NCBI RefSeq assembly: GCF_030709675.1 | Contig: NZ_JAUZQD010000001.1 | Span: forward strand, 496,001 to 560,000 | Source of the DNA: Symbioplanes lichenis | Lineage (GTDB): Bacteria; Actinomycetota; Actinomycetes; Mycobacteriales; Micromonosporaceae | Direction: 5' to 3' | DNA: 64,000 nt | Shown: positions 10,052-18,451 of the stretch, piece by piece | Position numbering within the stretch: position 1 is the first letter of the stretch | Layout: every line of letters begins with the position of its first letter | The notes under the pieces: model-generated | What the model saw: the letters and a program-made list of their open reading frames with translations, nothing else | Told to the model about the DNA's origin: nothing | The model's database searches: none | Made by a program: the position numbers and the translations under genes

Positions 10052-11195
10052 TCGCGCCGGAGGCCAGCAGGCCCAGGCCGATCGCCGCGATCACCACGAG
10101 CAGCGCCCGGAACGGCCCGAGGTGCTCGGCCAGGACGCCGATGAGCGGCGGCCCGGCCAGGAAGGCGCCGTAGCCGATCGAGCCCGCCACGGAGACCCGG
10201 ATCGCCGCACGGGTGGGGTCGTCGGCGGCGGCGCTCATGCCGACCGGGAAGCCCAGCGAGGCGCCGGCCCCCCAGAGCAGCGCCCCGGCCAGCGCCACGG
10301 GCAGCCCGGCGCCCGAGATCACGAGCAGCAGCCCGGCCAGCGCGGAGACCGCGGTGACGCGGAGCGCGACGACCCGGCCCCAGCGCTCGATGACCGCCCC
10401 GCCGAAGAGCCGCCCCAGCGTCATCGCGGTGACGAAGAAGCCGAAGCCGACGGCGCTCGTCGTCTCGGACGCGCCGTAGCCGTCGACCAGGGTGATGGCG
10501 AGCCAGTCGTTCGCGGCGCCCTCGGTGAACCCGAAGCCGAGCAGCAGGACGCCGATGAGCAGGGTCCGAGGCTCGCGCCAGGCCTCGGCGACCGAGCCCC
10601 GGGGCTGCTCGGGATGGTCGGCGGCGTGCGGCGGCAGGAAGCGCCGGGTGGTGACGAGCATGACAGCGGCGGCGGCCACCGCGGTTCCGTACACCTGGGC
10701 GGTCACCGAGACGCCGAGTGCGGCCATGGCGGCGCTGAGGCCGGCGCCGGCGACCGTGCCGAGGCTGAACGCGGCGTGGAAGCGGGGCATCAGGGTGCGG
10801 CCGACCCGGCGCTCGACGTCGGCGCCCTCGACGTTCATGGCGACGTCCCAGGTGCTGTTGCCCATGCCGATCAGGACCAGGCCCACGCCGGCGACCGGGA
10901 TCGAGCCGAGGGCCGTCCCGGTGCCCAGCCCGATCAGGCCGGCCACCACGGACATGCTGCCGATCAGCACCGCCCGCCCGGGACCGAGCCGCTGCACGAG
11001 CGGCCCGGCCAGCGGGATCGCCGCCACGGCGGCCCCGGACAGGCAGAGCAGGAACAGGCCCAGACCCGCCGAGGACAGACCCAGGTCCTCGCGTACGGCC
11101 GGAGTGCGCGCGAGCCACCCCGCGAACGCGACGCCGTTCGTGGCGAACGTGACCGCCACGGCGATCCTGGCCCGGGTCAGCGTGGCAGCACTCAC
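10020..11195 (-). CDS. MFS transporter, 12-TM type
   Basis: A 391-residue integral membrane protein with about 12 hydrophobic segments. MFS features include 'GWLARTPAVREDLGLS' near the N-terminus and an internal pseudo-repeat. It resembles YbjJ/fucose-permease-like exporters, whose substrates are unknown. It starts with GTG at 11195 and is followed closely on the same strand by nothing related, since the PNGase A-like gene lies immediately upstream (nine bases between its stop and this start). The two are therefore likely co-transcribed. The 3' end overlaps the hydrolase gene on the other strand. Confidence 0.83.
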   Translation of the reverse strand: MSAATLTRARIAVAVTFATNGVAFAGWLARTPAVREDLGLSSAGLGLFLLCLSGAAVAAIPLAGPLVQRLGPGRAVLIGSMSVVAGLIGLGTGTALGSIPVAGVGLVLIGMGNSTWDVAMNVEGADVERRVGRTLMPRFHAAFSLGTVAGAGLSAAMAALGVSVTAQVYGTAVAAAAVMLVTTRRFLPPHAADHPEQPRGSVAEAWREPRTLLIGVLLLGFGFTEGAANDWLAITLVDGYGASETTSAVGFGFFVTAMTLGRLFGGAVIERWGRVVALRVTAVSALAGLLLVISGAGLPVALAGALLWGAGASLGFPVGMSAAADDPTRAAIRVSVAGSIGYGAFLAGPPLIGVLAEHLGPFRALLVVIAAIGLGLLASGATRPLQPQESR

Positions 11196-11204
11196 GTGAT
11201 CAAC

Positions 11205-12701
11205 TTAACCGCGCAAGCGGTCCGTCACCACCGTTCCGTTGACCACCTTGATCGTGTGGTCGTAGTCCCGGCCGGGCCGCTCCAGCCGGTAGCGCTCGAC
11301 CGAGGTGCCCGTCGCGTGCCGCTGGTCGCGAGGCACGTTGAGCAGCCACGACGCCTCCCCCTCGTACGTGTCGAGCAGCCGGTGCCCCGGCCAGGTGCCC
11401 GCGTCGGTGAGTTTGATCGTCGTCGTCAGCCGGTCGGCCGCGTCGATGACGATCGACCCGTCGAGGCCGTACCGGTGGTCGAAGGTCTGCCGCGACCGGC
11501 CGCTCGTCACCACGGAACGGTCGGTCCACGTGGCGTCGAGGGCGTCCTGCGTCTCGTCGGCGTTCCACGTGTGCGTGCTCACGTTGCTCACCGCCCGGGA
11601 CACGGTCGTGGTGACACGCCCGTGCGAGGTGTCGACGTACCCGGTGGTCGTGAGCGAGTGGCTGCCCTTGGCCCTGAGCGTCGGCGCGGTGTAGGCCGAG
11701 TCGTTGCGCAGCGGGGAAGCACTCGAGCTGACCACCTTGCCCGTGACCTGCCGGCTGCCCGCGTCCCGATAGGCCAGCAGCGTCGTGGGCACATCCCACC
11801 CCGGCTGCCCCTCCGGTACGCCCACCACGTCCACCGCGATGTCGTGCACCCTGCCGTCGGTGAGCAACCCCGCGAACGGCGTCAGGTCGTACCGGATGGG
11901 ACGGATGTCGAAGGCCCGGGGCGCCGGCAGGACGTACCACATGAAGGGGTTGGACCAGCCGCCCGTGTAGATGTGCGGGTACGGCGCCGCGATCCCGGCG
12001 AGCCGGCCGTCGATCGTGACCTGCACCTCACGGTAGGGCCCGTCGTCGGCGAGACAGGAGTACGCGACGTCCGACGGGACGGTCAGGTACCAGAACTCCT
12101 CGCAGCCACCACCGGAGCCCGTGGCGTACACGTCGGCGAAAAGCTTCTCGGTGTTGCGCGGCACCGCCTGCGAGACGGGCAGGATGTCGGGCCGGGCCTT
12201 CGCAGCGCCCCGATAGAACGTCAGCGACACCTTCACGTCGAGCACACCGGTGTACGTGTCGTCGACCACGTTGCCGATCAGCATCTCGACCGGCTGCGGC
12301 TTGGTGAGCAGGGCGGCGTACTCGGTGACGTCCTTCTCGACCGACCACGCGATGCCGGCCGGGGAGGGCTCGGGCGTCGAGGTCTTGAAGACGGTGACCC
12401 CGCCGATCTCCAGGTAGCCCAGCCGGTCGTACTGGCGGCCGGCGACCGAGCCCTCGAGCCGCAGCACCACCTTCTGCCAGGGGCCACGGCAGGTCGGCTC
12501 GTAGGTCGAGGTGTAAGGGGTGAAGTCACGGAACTCCGTGTCCACAATGGTCGACTCGCACGCCGGGGCGGGCGGGGCGGCGACGGGCGGGGCGGCGGTC
12601 CGGGGATCGTCCCAGTCACTGCCGAACTCGGCGGGCGGCGTCGGCCCGCCGATCAGGGTGAGCACCGCCGCGGCGGCTGCGAGGATCTGCACGGCATTCA
12701 C
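11205..12701 (-). CDS. Secreted PNGase A-like protein (peptide-N4-asparagine amidase A domain)
   Basis: A 498-residue protein with an N-terminal signal peptide ('MNAVQILAAAAAVLTLIGG') and a Pro/Ala linker. The rest matches the plant-type peptide-N-glycosidase A family: 'DFTPYTSTYEPTCRGPW', 'GRQYDRLGYLEIGGVTVFKT', 'VEKDVTEYAALL' and 'IGNVVDDTYTGVLDVKVSL'. Plant PNGase A cleaves N-glycans from glycopeptides. Bacterial members are widespread in actinomycetes with unproven activity. It is probably exported to digest glycoproteins. It precedes the MFS gene by nine bases on the same strand. Confidence 0.8.
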   Translation of the reverse strand: MNAVQILAAAAAVLTLIGGPTPPAEFGSDWDDPRTAAPPVAAPPAPACESTIVDTEFRDFTPYTSTYEPTCRGPWQKVVLRLEGSVAGRQYDRLGYLEIGGVTVFKTSTPEPSPAGIAWSVEKDVTEYAALLTKPQPVEMLIGNVVDDTYTGVLDVKVSLTFYRGAAKARPDILPVSQAVPRNTEKLFADVYATGSGGGCEEFWYLTVPSDVAYSCLADDGPYREVQVTIDGRLAGIAAPYPHIYTGGWSNPFMWYVLPAPRAFDIRPIRYDLTPFAGLLTDGRVHDIAVDVVGVPEGQPGWDVPTTLLAYRDAGSRQVTGKVVSSSASPLRNDSAYTAPTLRAKGSHSLTTTGYVDTSHGRVTTTVSRAVSNVSTHTWNADETQDALDATWTDRSVVTSGRSRQTFDHRYGLDGSIVIDAADRLTTTIKLTDAGTWPGHRLLDTYEGEASWLLNVPRDQRHATGTSVERYRLERPGRDYDHTIKVVNGTVVTDRLRG

Positions 12702-12800
12702 TATCGCAAATATCGAAGATCACACCAGCCCCTCCCGCGTTGCGAGCACGTTACGCGCCCGCCGACGAGGAGATCCAGCCGCATCCGGGCAGGCCCGTCC

Positions 12801-13960
12801 TCAGTCCGACAACCGCAGTACCTGATCGGCCCGGCTCGTCACCTGCTTGTAGGTCACCACCTCGATCCGAGAAAGGTGACTGTTGTAGACACGCAGCGCC
12901 GCATCGACCTCTTCCTCACTCGCCTCCGCCTCGAATGACGGATGGCCGATGATCACTGCAGCCGAGGCCCGTCGCACGTCGATACCCTGCTCAGCGAGGC
13001 GGGGACGATCCTCGTCCAGAACCACGAGGTAGTTCATCGCCTGCGCCACCGCCCGATGCACCTCGCTGGTCGGCACCCACCGGCCCCGCTGATGAGTGAG
13101 CAGCGGAACGGCGGCTCGCTTCAGCTCGACCACGTATACGGTGCCGTCCGGCCGAAGCAGCGTCAGATCCACCTCGATCCCCCGGCTGAGCCGCCGCGGC
13201 CCGAGTTGTCCGCCAACTGCGTCCCGCCGAAGATCCAGAGGTTCTTCTCCAGTGCCATCTGCAGGTCACGCTCGCTGCTGTGCCGGTTGAGGACAACGAT
13301 TTCGAGTTCCCGGAGCGCGTGACGCCGGGCCCGCAGCAAGACAACCTCGGCCAGTTCCTCCGCCGAGGCCTCGCGGCCCGGCATGACGCCGACACCGGGA
13401 CCGCCGGTGTGCAAGCGGTCGAGCAGCACCTCCGTCATCCAGGTCGCTTGCTCCTTCATGCCCCGACCGAGTTCGAACACCCCGGCCGCCCCGGCCACCT
13501 CGGTAACGATCAGACGCTTCGTCTCGTCAAGCACAGCCGCGAGCTCATCACGGCTCACCTGCGGGTGATCATCAAGATACGTGCGAACCTGGTCGGTGAC
13601 GAACGTCATCGAGTGCGACATGACCGTGGTCAACATGGCTGCGTATCGACCGCGGGCGCCGCCGAGCAGCTGATACTTGATCTCCAGATCCGGGGCGAGC
13701 ATGACGTTGGTCGCGTACGAGAGGGCATCCTCCAGCCGTTCGGCGGTGTCATGGTCGGCCTCGACCCGGGCTGCGGCATGAGCCTGGCGCAACAGGTCGG
13801 TGAGCGTCCGGCCGCCGCGATAGGGGCTGCGGTCACCCATGTGCCTCTGTGCGTCTTCGACGAGGTTGCGGACATGGCCGGGAAGGCCGAACTCGACGAT
13901 TTTCTCGAGCAGCAGGCGCAGGGCGAAGTCGGATCGGACGCGCACGCGAGGTCCAGGCAT
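12801..13960 (-). pseudogene. Shedu-like (DUF4263) anti-phage nuclease gene, frameshifted
   Basis: Two overlapping frames together make one DUF4263/Shedu protein of about 385 residues. The N-terminal part (13960 to 13163, 265 aa) starts 'MPGPRVRVRSDFALRLLLE' and reaches the family motif 'LQMALEKNLWIFGG', then runs out of frame. The C-terminal part (to 12801) carries the PD-(D/E)xK core 'EVDLTLLRPDGTVYVVELK' and 'AQAMNYLVVLDEDRP', ending 'VTSRADQVLRLSD'. Continuity is restored by one extra base near 13198-13206 in a G/C run, where the frame after 'LADNS' should continue 'GPRRLSRGIEVD'. It may be a sequencing error, a real inactivation, or two coupled proteins: a GTG at 13172 has GGGGGA upstream and overlaps the first stop. 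Shedu degrades DNA during phage infection. Confidence 0.75.
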
Positions 13961-14015
13961 GCCGGGAGCCTCTCATCGAGGTCTGACACGACTGCCTGTG
14001 CAGCGTGAGAGAAAG

Positions 14016-15056
14016 CTACTTGACGGTGCCGGTGGCTTTGATCTCGGCCACGTCGTCGCGCTTGACGGCGGCGAAGAATTGTTCGGCCTTGGGCTTGTCG
14101 GGGAGGACGACGCTCTGGTCGCCGCGGGTGCCCGTGCCCGTGGTGGGGCTCGTGTAGAAGGTCAGGCTGTCGCTGCGCAGGTGGCGCAGGTCGCCGGCCA
14201 TGCCGAAGATGTTGAGCGTCTCGTCCACGCTGACCGCGTCGGCCGTGGCGCGCAGGAACGAGTTGAGTTTGGCCGGGTTGGTCAGGGTGCCGCCGGAGGC
14301 CGCCTTGTTGAGGATGGCCTTGATCACCTGCTGCTGGTGACGGATGCGGGCGAAGTCGCCGTCCTTGAAGGCGTAGCGCTCGCGGGCGTAGTCGAGCGCG
14401 GTGGCGCCGTCCATGGTCTGCGGGCCGGCCTCGAACTCGCGGACGCTGTCCTTGTTGAGCGAGTGCGTCGACGTGAACGCGGTCTCCACGTCGATGTCCA
14501 CGCCGCCGAGGGCGTCCACGATGTCCTTGAAGCCCGCGAAGTCGACCATCACGACGTGGTCGATGCGCACCCCGGTGTAGTTCTCCACGGTACGCACCAT
14601 GAGCGGCGTGCCACCCCATGCGTACGCCGCGTTGATCTTGGCATTGGTGTTGCCGTGCTGCCCGTCGGCGCTCTTCGGGATGTGGGTCCACGTGTCGCGC
14701 GGGATGGACACCAGCTGCGCGCCGGAGCGGTCCGCCGGCAGGTGCATCAGGATGATCGTGTCCGAGCGGGAGCCGCCGGTCGACTCGGGGTCGCGGGTGT
14801 CGCTGCCGAGCACCAGGAAGTTCATGGCGTCGCCGGCCGCCTGCTCCTTGACCGGGCGCTCCGCCTCGGGCACCTGGTCGAACGCCTGCACCCGCTGGAT
14901 GTCGTTGTCGATGTCCCGGGCGTAGAGCGTGGCCGCCAGCGCGCCGCCCCCGGCCAGCACCACGAGGACCACGGCGACGATGACGACGACGAGCCGCCGG
15001 CGCCGCTTCTTGCGGGGCGGCGCCGGATCCGGAGCGGTCTTCACGTCCACGGCCAT
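14016..15056 (-). CDS. LytR-CpsA-Psr family cell-wall glycopolymer transferase
   Basis: A 346-residue protein: a short cytoplasmic Arg/Lys-rich N-terminus ('PRKKRRRR'), one membrane helix (about residues 20-42), then an extracellular LCP domain. Conserved features are 'NFLVLGSDTRD', 'GGSRSDTIILMHL', 'LVSIPRDTW' and 'ALDYARERY...GDFARIRHQQQ', whose Arg and Asp residues bind the pyrophosphate of polyprenyl-linked glycans. LCP enzymes attach secondary polymers to peptidoglycan. The ATG at 15056 is chosen because it begins the basic N-terminus. It is divergent, 82 bases from the glycosylphosphotransferase gene, which fits a shared polysaccharide pathway. Confidence 0.88.
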   Translation of the reverse strand: MAVDVKTAPDPAPPRKKRRRRLVVVIVAVVLVVLAGGGALAATLYARDIDNDIQRVQAFDQVPEAERPVKEQAAGDAMNFLVLGSDTRDPESTGGSRSDTIILMHLPADRSGAQLVSIPRDTWTHIPKSADGQHGNTNAKINAAYAWGGTPLMVRTVENYTGVRIDHVVMVDFAGFKDIVDALGGVDIDVETAFTSTHSLNKDSVREFEAGPQTMDGATALDYARERYAFKDGDFARIRHQQQVIKAILNKAASGGTLTNPAKLNSFLRATADAVSVDETLNIFGMAGDLRHLRSDSLTFYTSPTTGTGTRGDQSVVLPDKPKAEQFFAAVKRDDVAEIKATGTVK

Positions 15057-15138
15057 GGCGGAGATGGTACCGGCCTGGGCAAACATTCATGTTCACCGTA
15101 TGCTCAGGCCCGCCAGCAGGGGTTTTACGGGGGAAGTG

Positions 15139-16536
15139 ATGGAACAGCGGGTACGCACGGTGGTGCCGCGGCAACGGTCGGCGTCGACTGCCGTGCTGCC
15201 GTACGTGGCATCGGCGCGGGCGTCCCGTACCCGGGCGTTGCGGGCCTGGATGCTCACCCTGCCGGTCGACCTCGCCGCGTACCTCGTGCCGCTCACGTGG
15301 AACCGGGACTACTGGAAGGGCCTGATCGCCGCCGCTCTGGTCACGGTGGCCGCGTTCGCGTTGGCCGGGCTCTATGCGGGACGGCGGCACGTCAGCTTCC
15401 TGGACGAGCTGCCGCTGCTGTGCGTGCGCCTCCTGGCGGCCGCCGCGGTCGTCGCGATCGTGGCGGCGGAGCGACACGACTCGGTGGCGTACGTGGTCGG
15501 TTTCCTGCGCCTCATCGCGGTGTCGGCCGTCCTCGTCCTGATCGGCCGCGCCCTCACCCGCACGGCCGTCGTGGTCGCCCGCCGGCGGCGCTGGGTCGAG
15601 CACTCCGCGGTCGTCGTCGGCGACGGCCCGATCGCCACCGAGCTGGCCCGTCTGCTGCGCCGCTATCCCCAGTACGGCCTCCACTTCGCCGGTTTCGTCG
15701 GCGGCGACAGCCGTCCGCTCCTCGGCGCGCTCGGCGAGCTGCCCGAGATCGTCCGGCTGACCAGGTGCGAGGTGCTGCTCATCGCCGACGTCGAGTGCGA
15801 CGACGACGAGCTGCTCCGCATCGCCCGCCATCCCGGCCTCGCCGGCTGCGACCTGTGGGTGGTGCCGCGCCTGCGCGAGTTCCACGCCCGCCACGGCATC
15901 CCCGACCACATCGGCGCGATCCCGGTCAGCCGGGTCAACCGCCCGTCGCTGACCGGCCCGCAGTTCTTCGTGAAGCGGGTCTTCGACGTCACCGCGGCGG
16001 GGCTGGCGCTGATTCTGCTCAGCCCGGTCATGCTGCTCTGCGCGCTCGCGGTGCGGCTGGAGGGCGGGCCCGGCATCCTCTTCCGCCAGGAGCGCATCGG
16101 CCGCTACGGCCGGCCCTTCCAGCTGCTGAAGTTCCGCTCGATGCGCCCGGCCGACGAGACCGAGGCGCAGACCACCTGGTCCGTCGCCGCCGACCCGCGC
16201 GTGGGCCCGGCCGGCCGCTTCCTGCGCCGCACGTCCCTCGACGAGCTGCCCCAGCTCTGGAACATCCTCCGCGGCGACATGACGGTCGTCGGCCCCCGCC
16301 CCGAGCGCCCCCACTTCGTCGACCAGTTCTCCGCCGACTACCCCGACTATGCGATGCGCCACCGGATGCCGGTCGGCCTGACGGGCCTGGCCCAGGTCAG
16401 CGGTCTGCGCGGCGACACGCCGATCTCCGACCGGGCCCGCTTCGACAACTACTACATCGAGAACTGGTCCCTCTGGCTCGACGTCAAGGTCATCGTCCGT
16501 ACGGTTCTCGAAGTCCTCCGCGGCGGCGGGCGCTAA
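15139..16536 (+). CDS. Polyprenyl glycosylphosphotransferase (WcaJ/WbaP-like)
   Basis: A 465-residue membrane enzyme. About four N-terminal membrane segments are followed by a nucleotide-binding-like domain (about residues 150-270), a fifth hydrophobic hairpin ('VFDVTAAGLALILLSPVML'), and the C-terminal sugar transferase domain. That domain contains 'LLKFRSMRPADE', 'RRTSLDELPQLWNIL', 'MTVVGPRPERP' and 'GLTGLAQVSG', with the catalytic Asp-Glu in 'LDELPQ'. It would load the first sugar-phosphate on undecaprenyl phosphate to start exopolysaccharide assembly. The ATG at 15139 follows 'GGGGGAA'. The stop overlaps the convergent DinB-like gene by four bases. Confidence 0.9.
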   Translation: MEQRVRTVVPRQRSASTAVLPYVASARASRTRALRAWMLTLPVDLAAYLVPLTWNRDYWKGLIAAALVTVAAFALAGLYAGRRHVSFLDELPLLCVRLLAAAAVVAIVAAERHDSVAYVVGFLRLIAVSAVLVLIGRALTRTAVVVARRRRWVEHSAVVVGDGPIATELARLLRRYPQYGLHFAGFVGGDSRPLLGALGELPEIVRLTRCEVLLIADVECDDDELLRIARHPGLAGCDLWVVPRLREFHARHGIPDHIGAIPVSRVNRPSLTGPQFFVKRVFDVTAAGLALILLSPVMLLCALAVRLEGGPGILFRQERIGRYGRPFQLLKFRSMRPADETEAQTTWSVAADPRVGPAGRFLRRTSLDELPQLWNILRGDMTVVGPRPERPHFVDQFSADYPDYAMRHRMPVGLTGLAQVSGLRGDTPISDRARFDNYYIENWSLWLDVKVIVRTVLEVLRGGGR

Positions 16537-17048
16537 GGTCTGCGGCCAGTCAGGCCCAGAATGCGGTCCAGTGTGCTCGCCGTCGCCGGCACCTCGACCC
16601 GATCGCCGTAGGCGCCCATCCGCCGGCCCAGGTCCGCGGTCCCGGCCACCGCGTCGTGCACGAACGTCAGCACCTCCGGATCCCACTCGGGCGACTGGCC
16701 GGTGGCCGTGGCGAGATCCCAGCCGTGCACGACCAGCTCGGTGACGGCCATGCCGCCGACCATCGTGGCGGGCATCCGCTGACCGCCCAGCTCGATCTCG
16801 CCCGCCCACGCCTCGGGGTCCGACCACGCGGCGCGCAGCTGGGTGATCTTGCTCTCCAGGTCGCCCTCCGCCGGGGCGGCACCCGCGAGGCCCGTCATGT
16901 AGGGCACCGTTCCGCCGAGGTGGCCGAGCAGCCCACCCACGCTGAACTCCGCGCACGGCGTCGGCCGGTCGAGCTGGCCGGGCGCGATCCCGCGGACGAC
17001 CCCGGTCGCCGTCTCCGCGGCCTTGCCGATGAGCTCGTGTCCCCGCAT
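16533..17048 (-). CDS. DinB/mycothiol-dependent maleylpyruvate isomerase-fold protein (TIGR03086-like)
   Basis: A 171-residue protein of the actinobacterial TIGR03086/DinB-2 group. Hallmarks are 'LDRPTPCAEFSVGGLLGHL' near residues 26-44 and 'ELVVHGWDLATATGQ' near residues 104-118. The His residues of these blocks are the expected metal ligands of the four-helix bundle. Members are thought to be mycothiol- or metal-dependent enzymes, and this one has no known substrate. It is not part of the polysaccharide operon, whose last gene lies 59 bases downstream on the same strand. Confidence 0.8.
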   Translation of the reverse strand: MRGHELIGKAAETATGVVRGIAPGQLDRPTPCAEFSVGGLLGHLGGTVPYMTGLAGAAPAEGDLESKITQLRAAWSDPEAWAGEIELGGQRMPATMVGGMAVTELVVHGWDLATATGQSPEWDPEVLTFVHDAVAGTADLGRRMGAYGDRVEVPATASTLDRILGLTGRRP

Positions 17049-17107
17049 CCGGACTCCTTTGTCGGTGCGCCGAGCCTACCGGCCCGCGGGCTCGCGTCCA
17101 GGGATTG

Positions 17108-18451
17108 TCACTCGGCGGCGAGGACGCGGACCTCGCCGTTGGGAAAGCGTACGCAGAGCTGGGTCTCGCCGTCGTTGTCGCGGGCGAAGAGGCGGACCTG
17201 GCCGTCCGCCGGGGCGGCCGGGGTGTCCTGGACGCGGAGGTCGAAGGCGGGGCGGACGACGAGGTTCTTGGGGTGGCCGAGGCCGTGCGTGATCTCGACC
17301 TGGGTGTTGCCGGCGGGCTGGCCGATCCAGCCGCGGCCGCTGCCGGCGACTCCGGCCACGCCGGGCTGCGAGAGGGTGGCGCGGATGCTGGACAGGCCGC
17401 GCTCGGCGCCGAAGTCGACCGCGGCGGTGGCGCAGTTGCGGATCAGGGTGTCGATGGTCGCCGAGGCGGGCTCCTCGGGTTTGGCGCCCGGCACGAACTG
17501 GATGCCGATCTCCGGCGTGTCCCCGGCGTGGTTGGCGCCCTGGACGTAGCCGGCCACCCAGCGGCAGTCGTTGCGCGAGATGCGGACGCCGATGCCGCCG
17601 TCCAGGTCGGCGTAGCAGTTGACGCAGCCGATGCCCGAGGCGGCCAGCTCGAAGGAGATGTCCTGCCGGACGCCCCAGGCGTGGCAGTTGACCATCAGGG
17701 TGCCGTAGCCGTTGCCGTTCATGTGGAAGCCGGTCCCGGCGTTCTGGAAGGACAGGCAGTTGAGGAACATCGAGTCGTGCGGGCCGGCGAAGTTGACGCC
17801 GTGGCCGCCGTTGTCGTGGGTGCGCAGCCCGGTGACGCGCGACTCCATCTGATGCGAGGGGGCGGGCAGGTCGCCGGCGGTGCCCCAGGCGCTGACCACC
17901 CCGTCGGCGCCGCAATTGAAGACAGTCACGTCGGCCAGCTCGTAGCCGTAGCCGTAGATGCGCAGGCCGACGCCGACCGGGTTGTCCTGTGCGGCGTTGC
18001 CGTCGAGGGTGAGGTCGCGGATGCTGAAGCCGGAGATGCCCGCGTCGCTGCCGGCCGCCGACTCCTGCTCGAAGCGGTCCGACTCGAGGATGGCGGAGTT
18101 GGCGCCCCGGGCGAGTCGCAGTGTCGTGGCGTCGCCGCCGCTGCCGCGCAGGTGCACGCGCGAGGGCAGGATCAGCCGGCCGGTCACATAGGTGCCCGGC
18201 GGGAAGAAGACGATGCCACCGGTGCCGGCCGCGGCGTCGAGCGCCTTCTGCAGGCTCTTCGTGTCGTCGGACTTGCCGTCGCCGGTGGCGCCGTAGTCGC
18301 GTACGTTGAAGTCGCGGTCGGCCGGCGACGAGCCGTAGGCCGCGGCACCCGCGCCGACCACCCCGGCGCCCGCGATGAGCGCCCCCACCGAGGCGATCGC
18401 CCGGCGGCGGGGCAGGTTGGCCCAGCGCGAGCCGGGCGGCAGCGGGTTCAT
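17108..18451 (-). CDS. Tat-exported right-handed beta-helix (pectate-lyase superfamily) protein
   Basis: A 447-residue protein. The N-terminus has a twin-arginine signal 'LPRRRAIASVGALIAGAG'. The mature part begins with the Pectate_lyase_3 signature 'NVRDYGATGDGKSDDTKSL' and 'VFFPPGTYVTGRL', followed by a long parallel beta-helix with repeated Asn/Gly turns. Such domains bind or cleave acidic polysaccharides. It closes the polysaccharide operon, and its ATG overlaps the flippase stop (ATGA). It could be a lyase or hydrolase acting on the product of this locus. Catalytic residues cannot be assigned with confidence. Confidence 0.82.
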   Translation of the reverse strand: MNPLPPGSRWANLPRRRAIASVGALIAGAGVVGAGAAAYGSSPADRDFNVRDYGATGDGKSDDTKSLQKALDAAAGTGGIVFFPPGTYVTGRLILPSRVHLRGSGGDATTLRLARGANSAILESDRFEQESAAGSDAGISGFSIRDLTLDGNAAQDNPVGVGLRIYGYGYELADVTVFNCGADGVVSAWGTAGDLPAPSHQMESRVTGLRTHDNGGHGVNFAGPHDSMFLNCLSFQNAGTGFHMNGNGYGTLMVNCHAWGVRQDISFELAASGIGCVNCYADLDGGIGVRISRNDCRWVAGYVQGANHAGDTPEIGIQFVPGAKPEEPASATIDTLIRNCATAAVDFGAERGLSSIRATLSQPGVAGVAGSGRGWIGQPAGNTQVEITHGLGHPKNLVVRPAFDLRVQDTPAAPADGQVRLFARDNDGETQLCVRFPNGEVRVLAAE

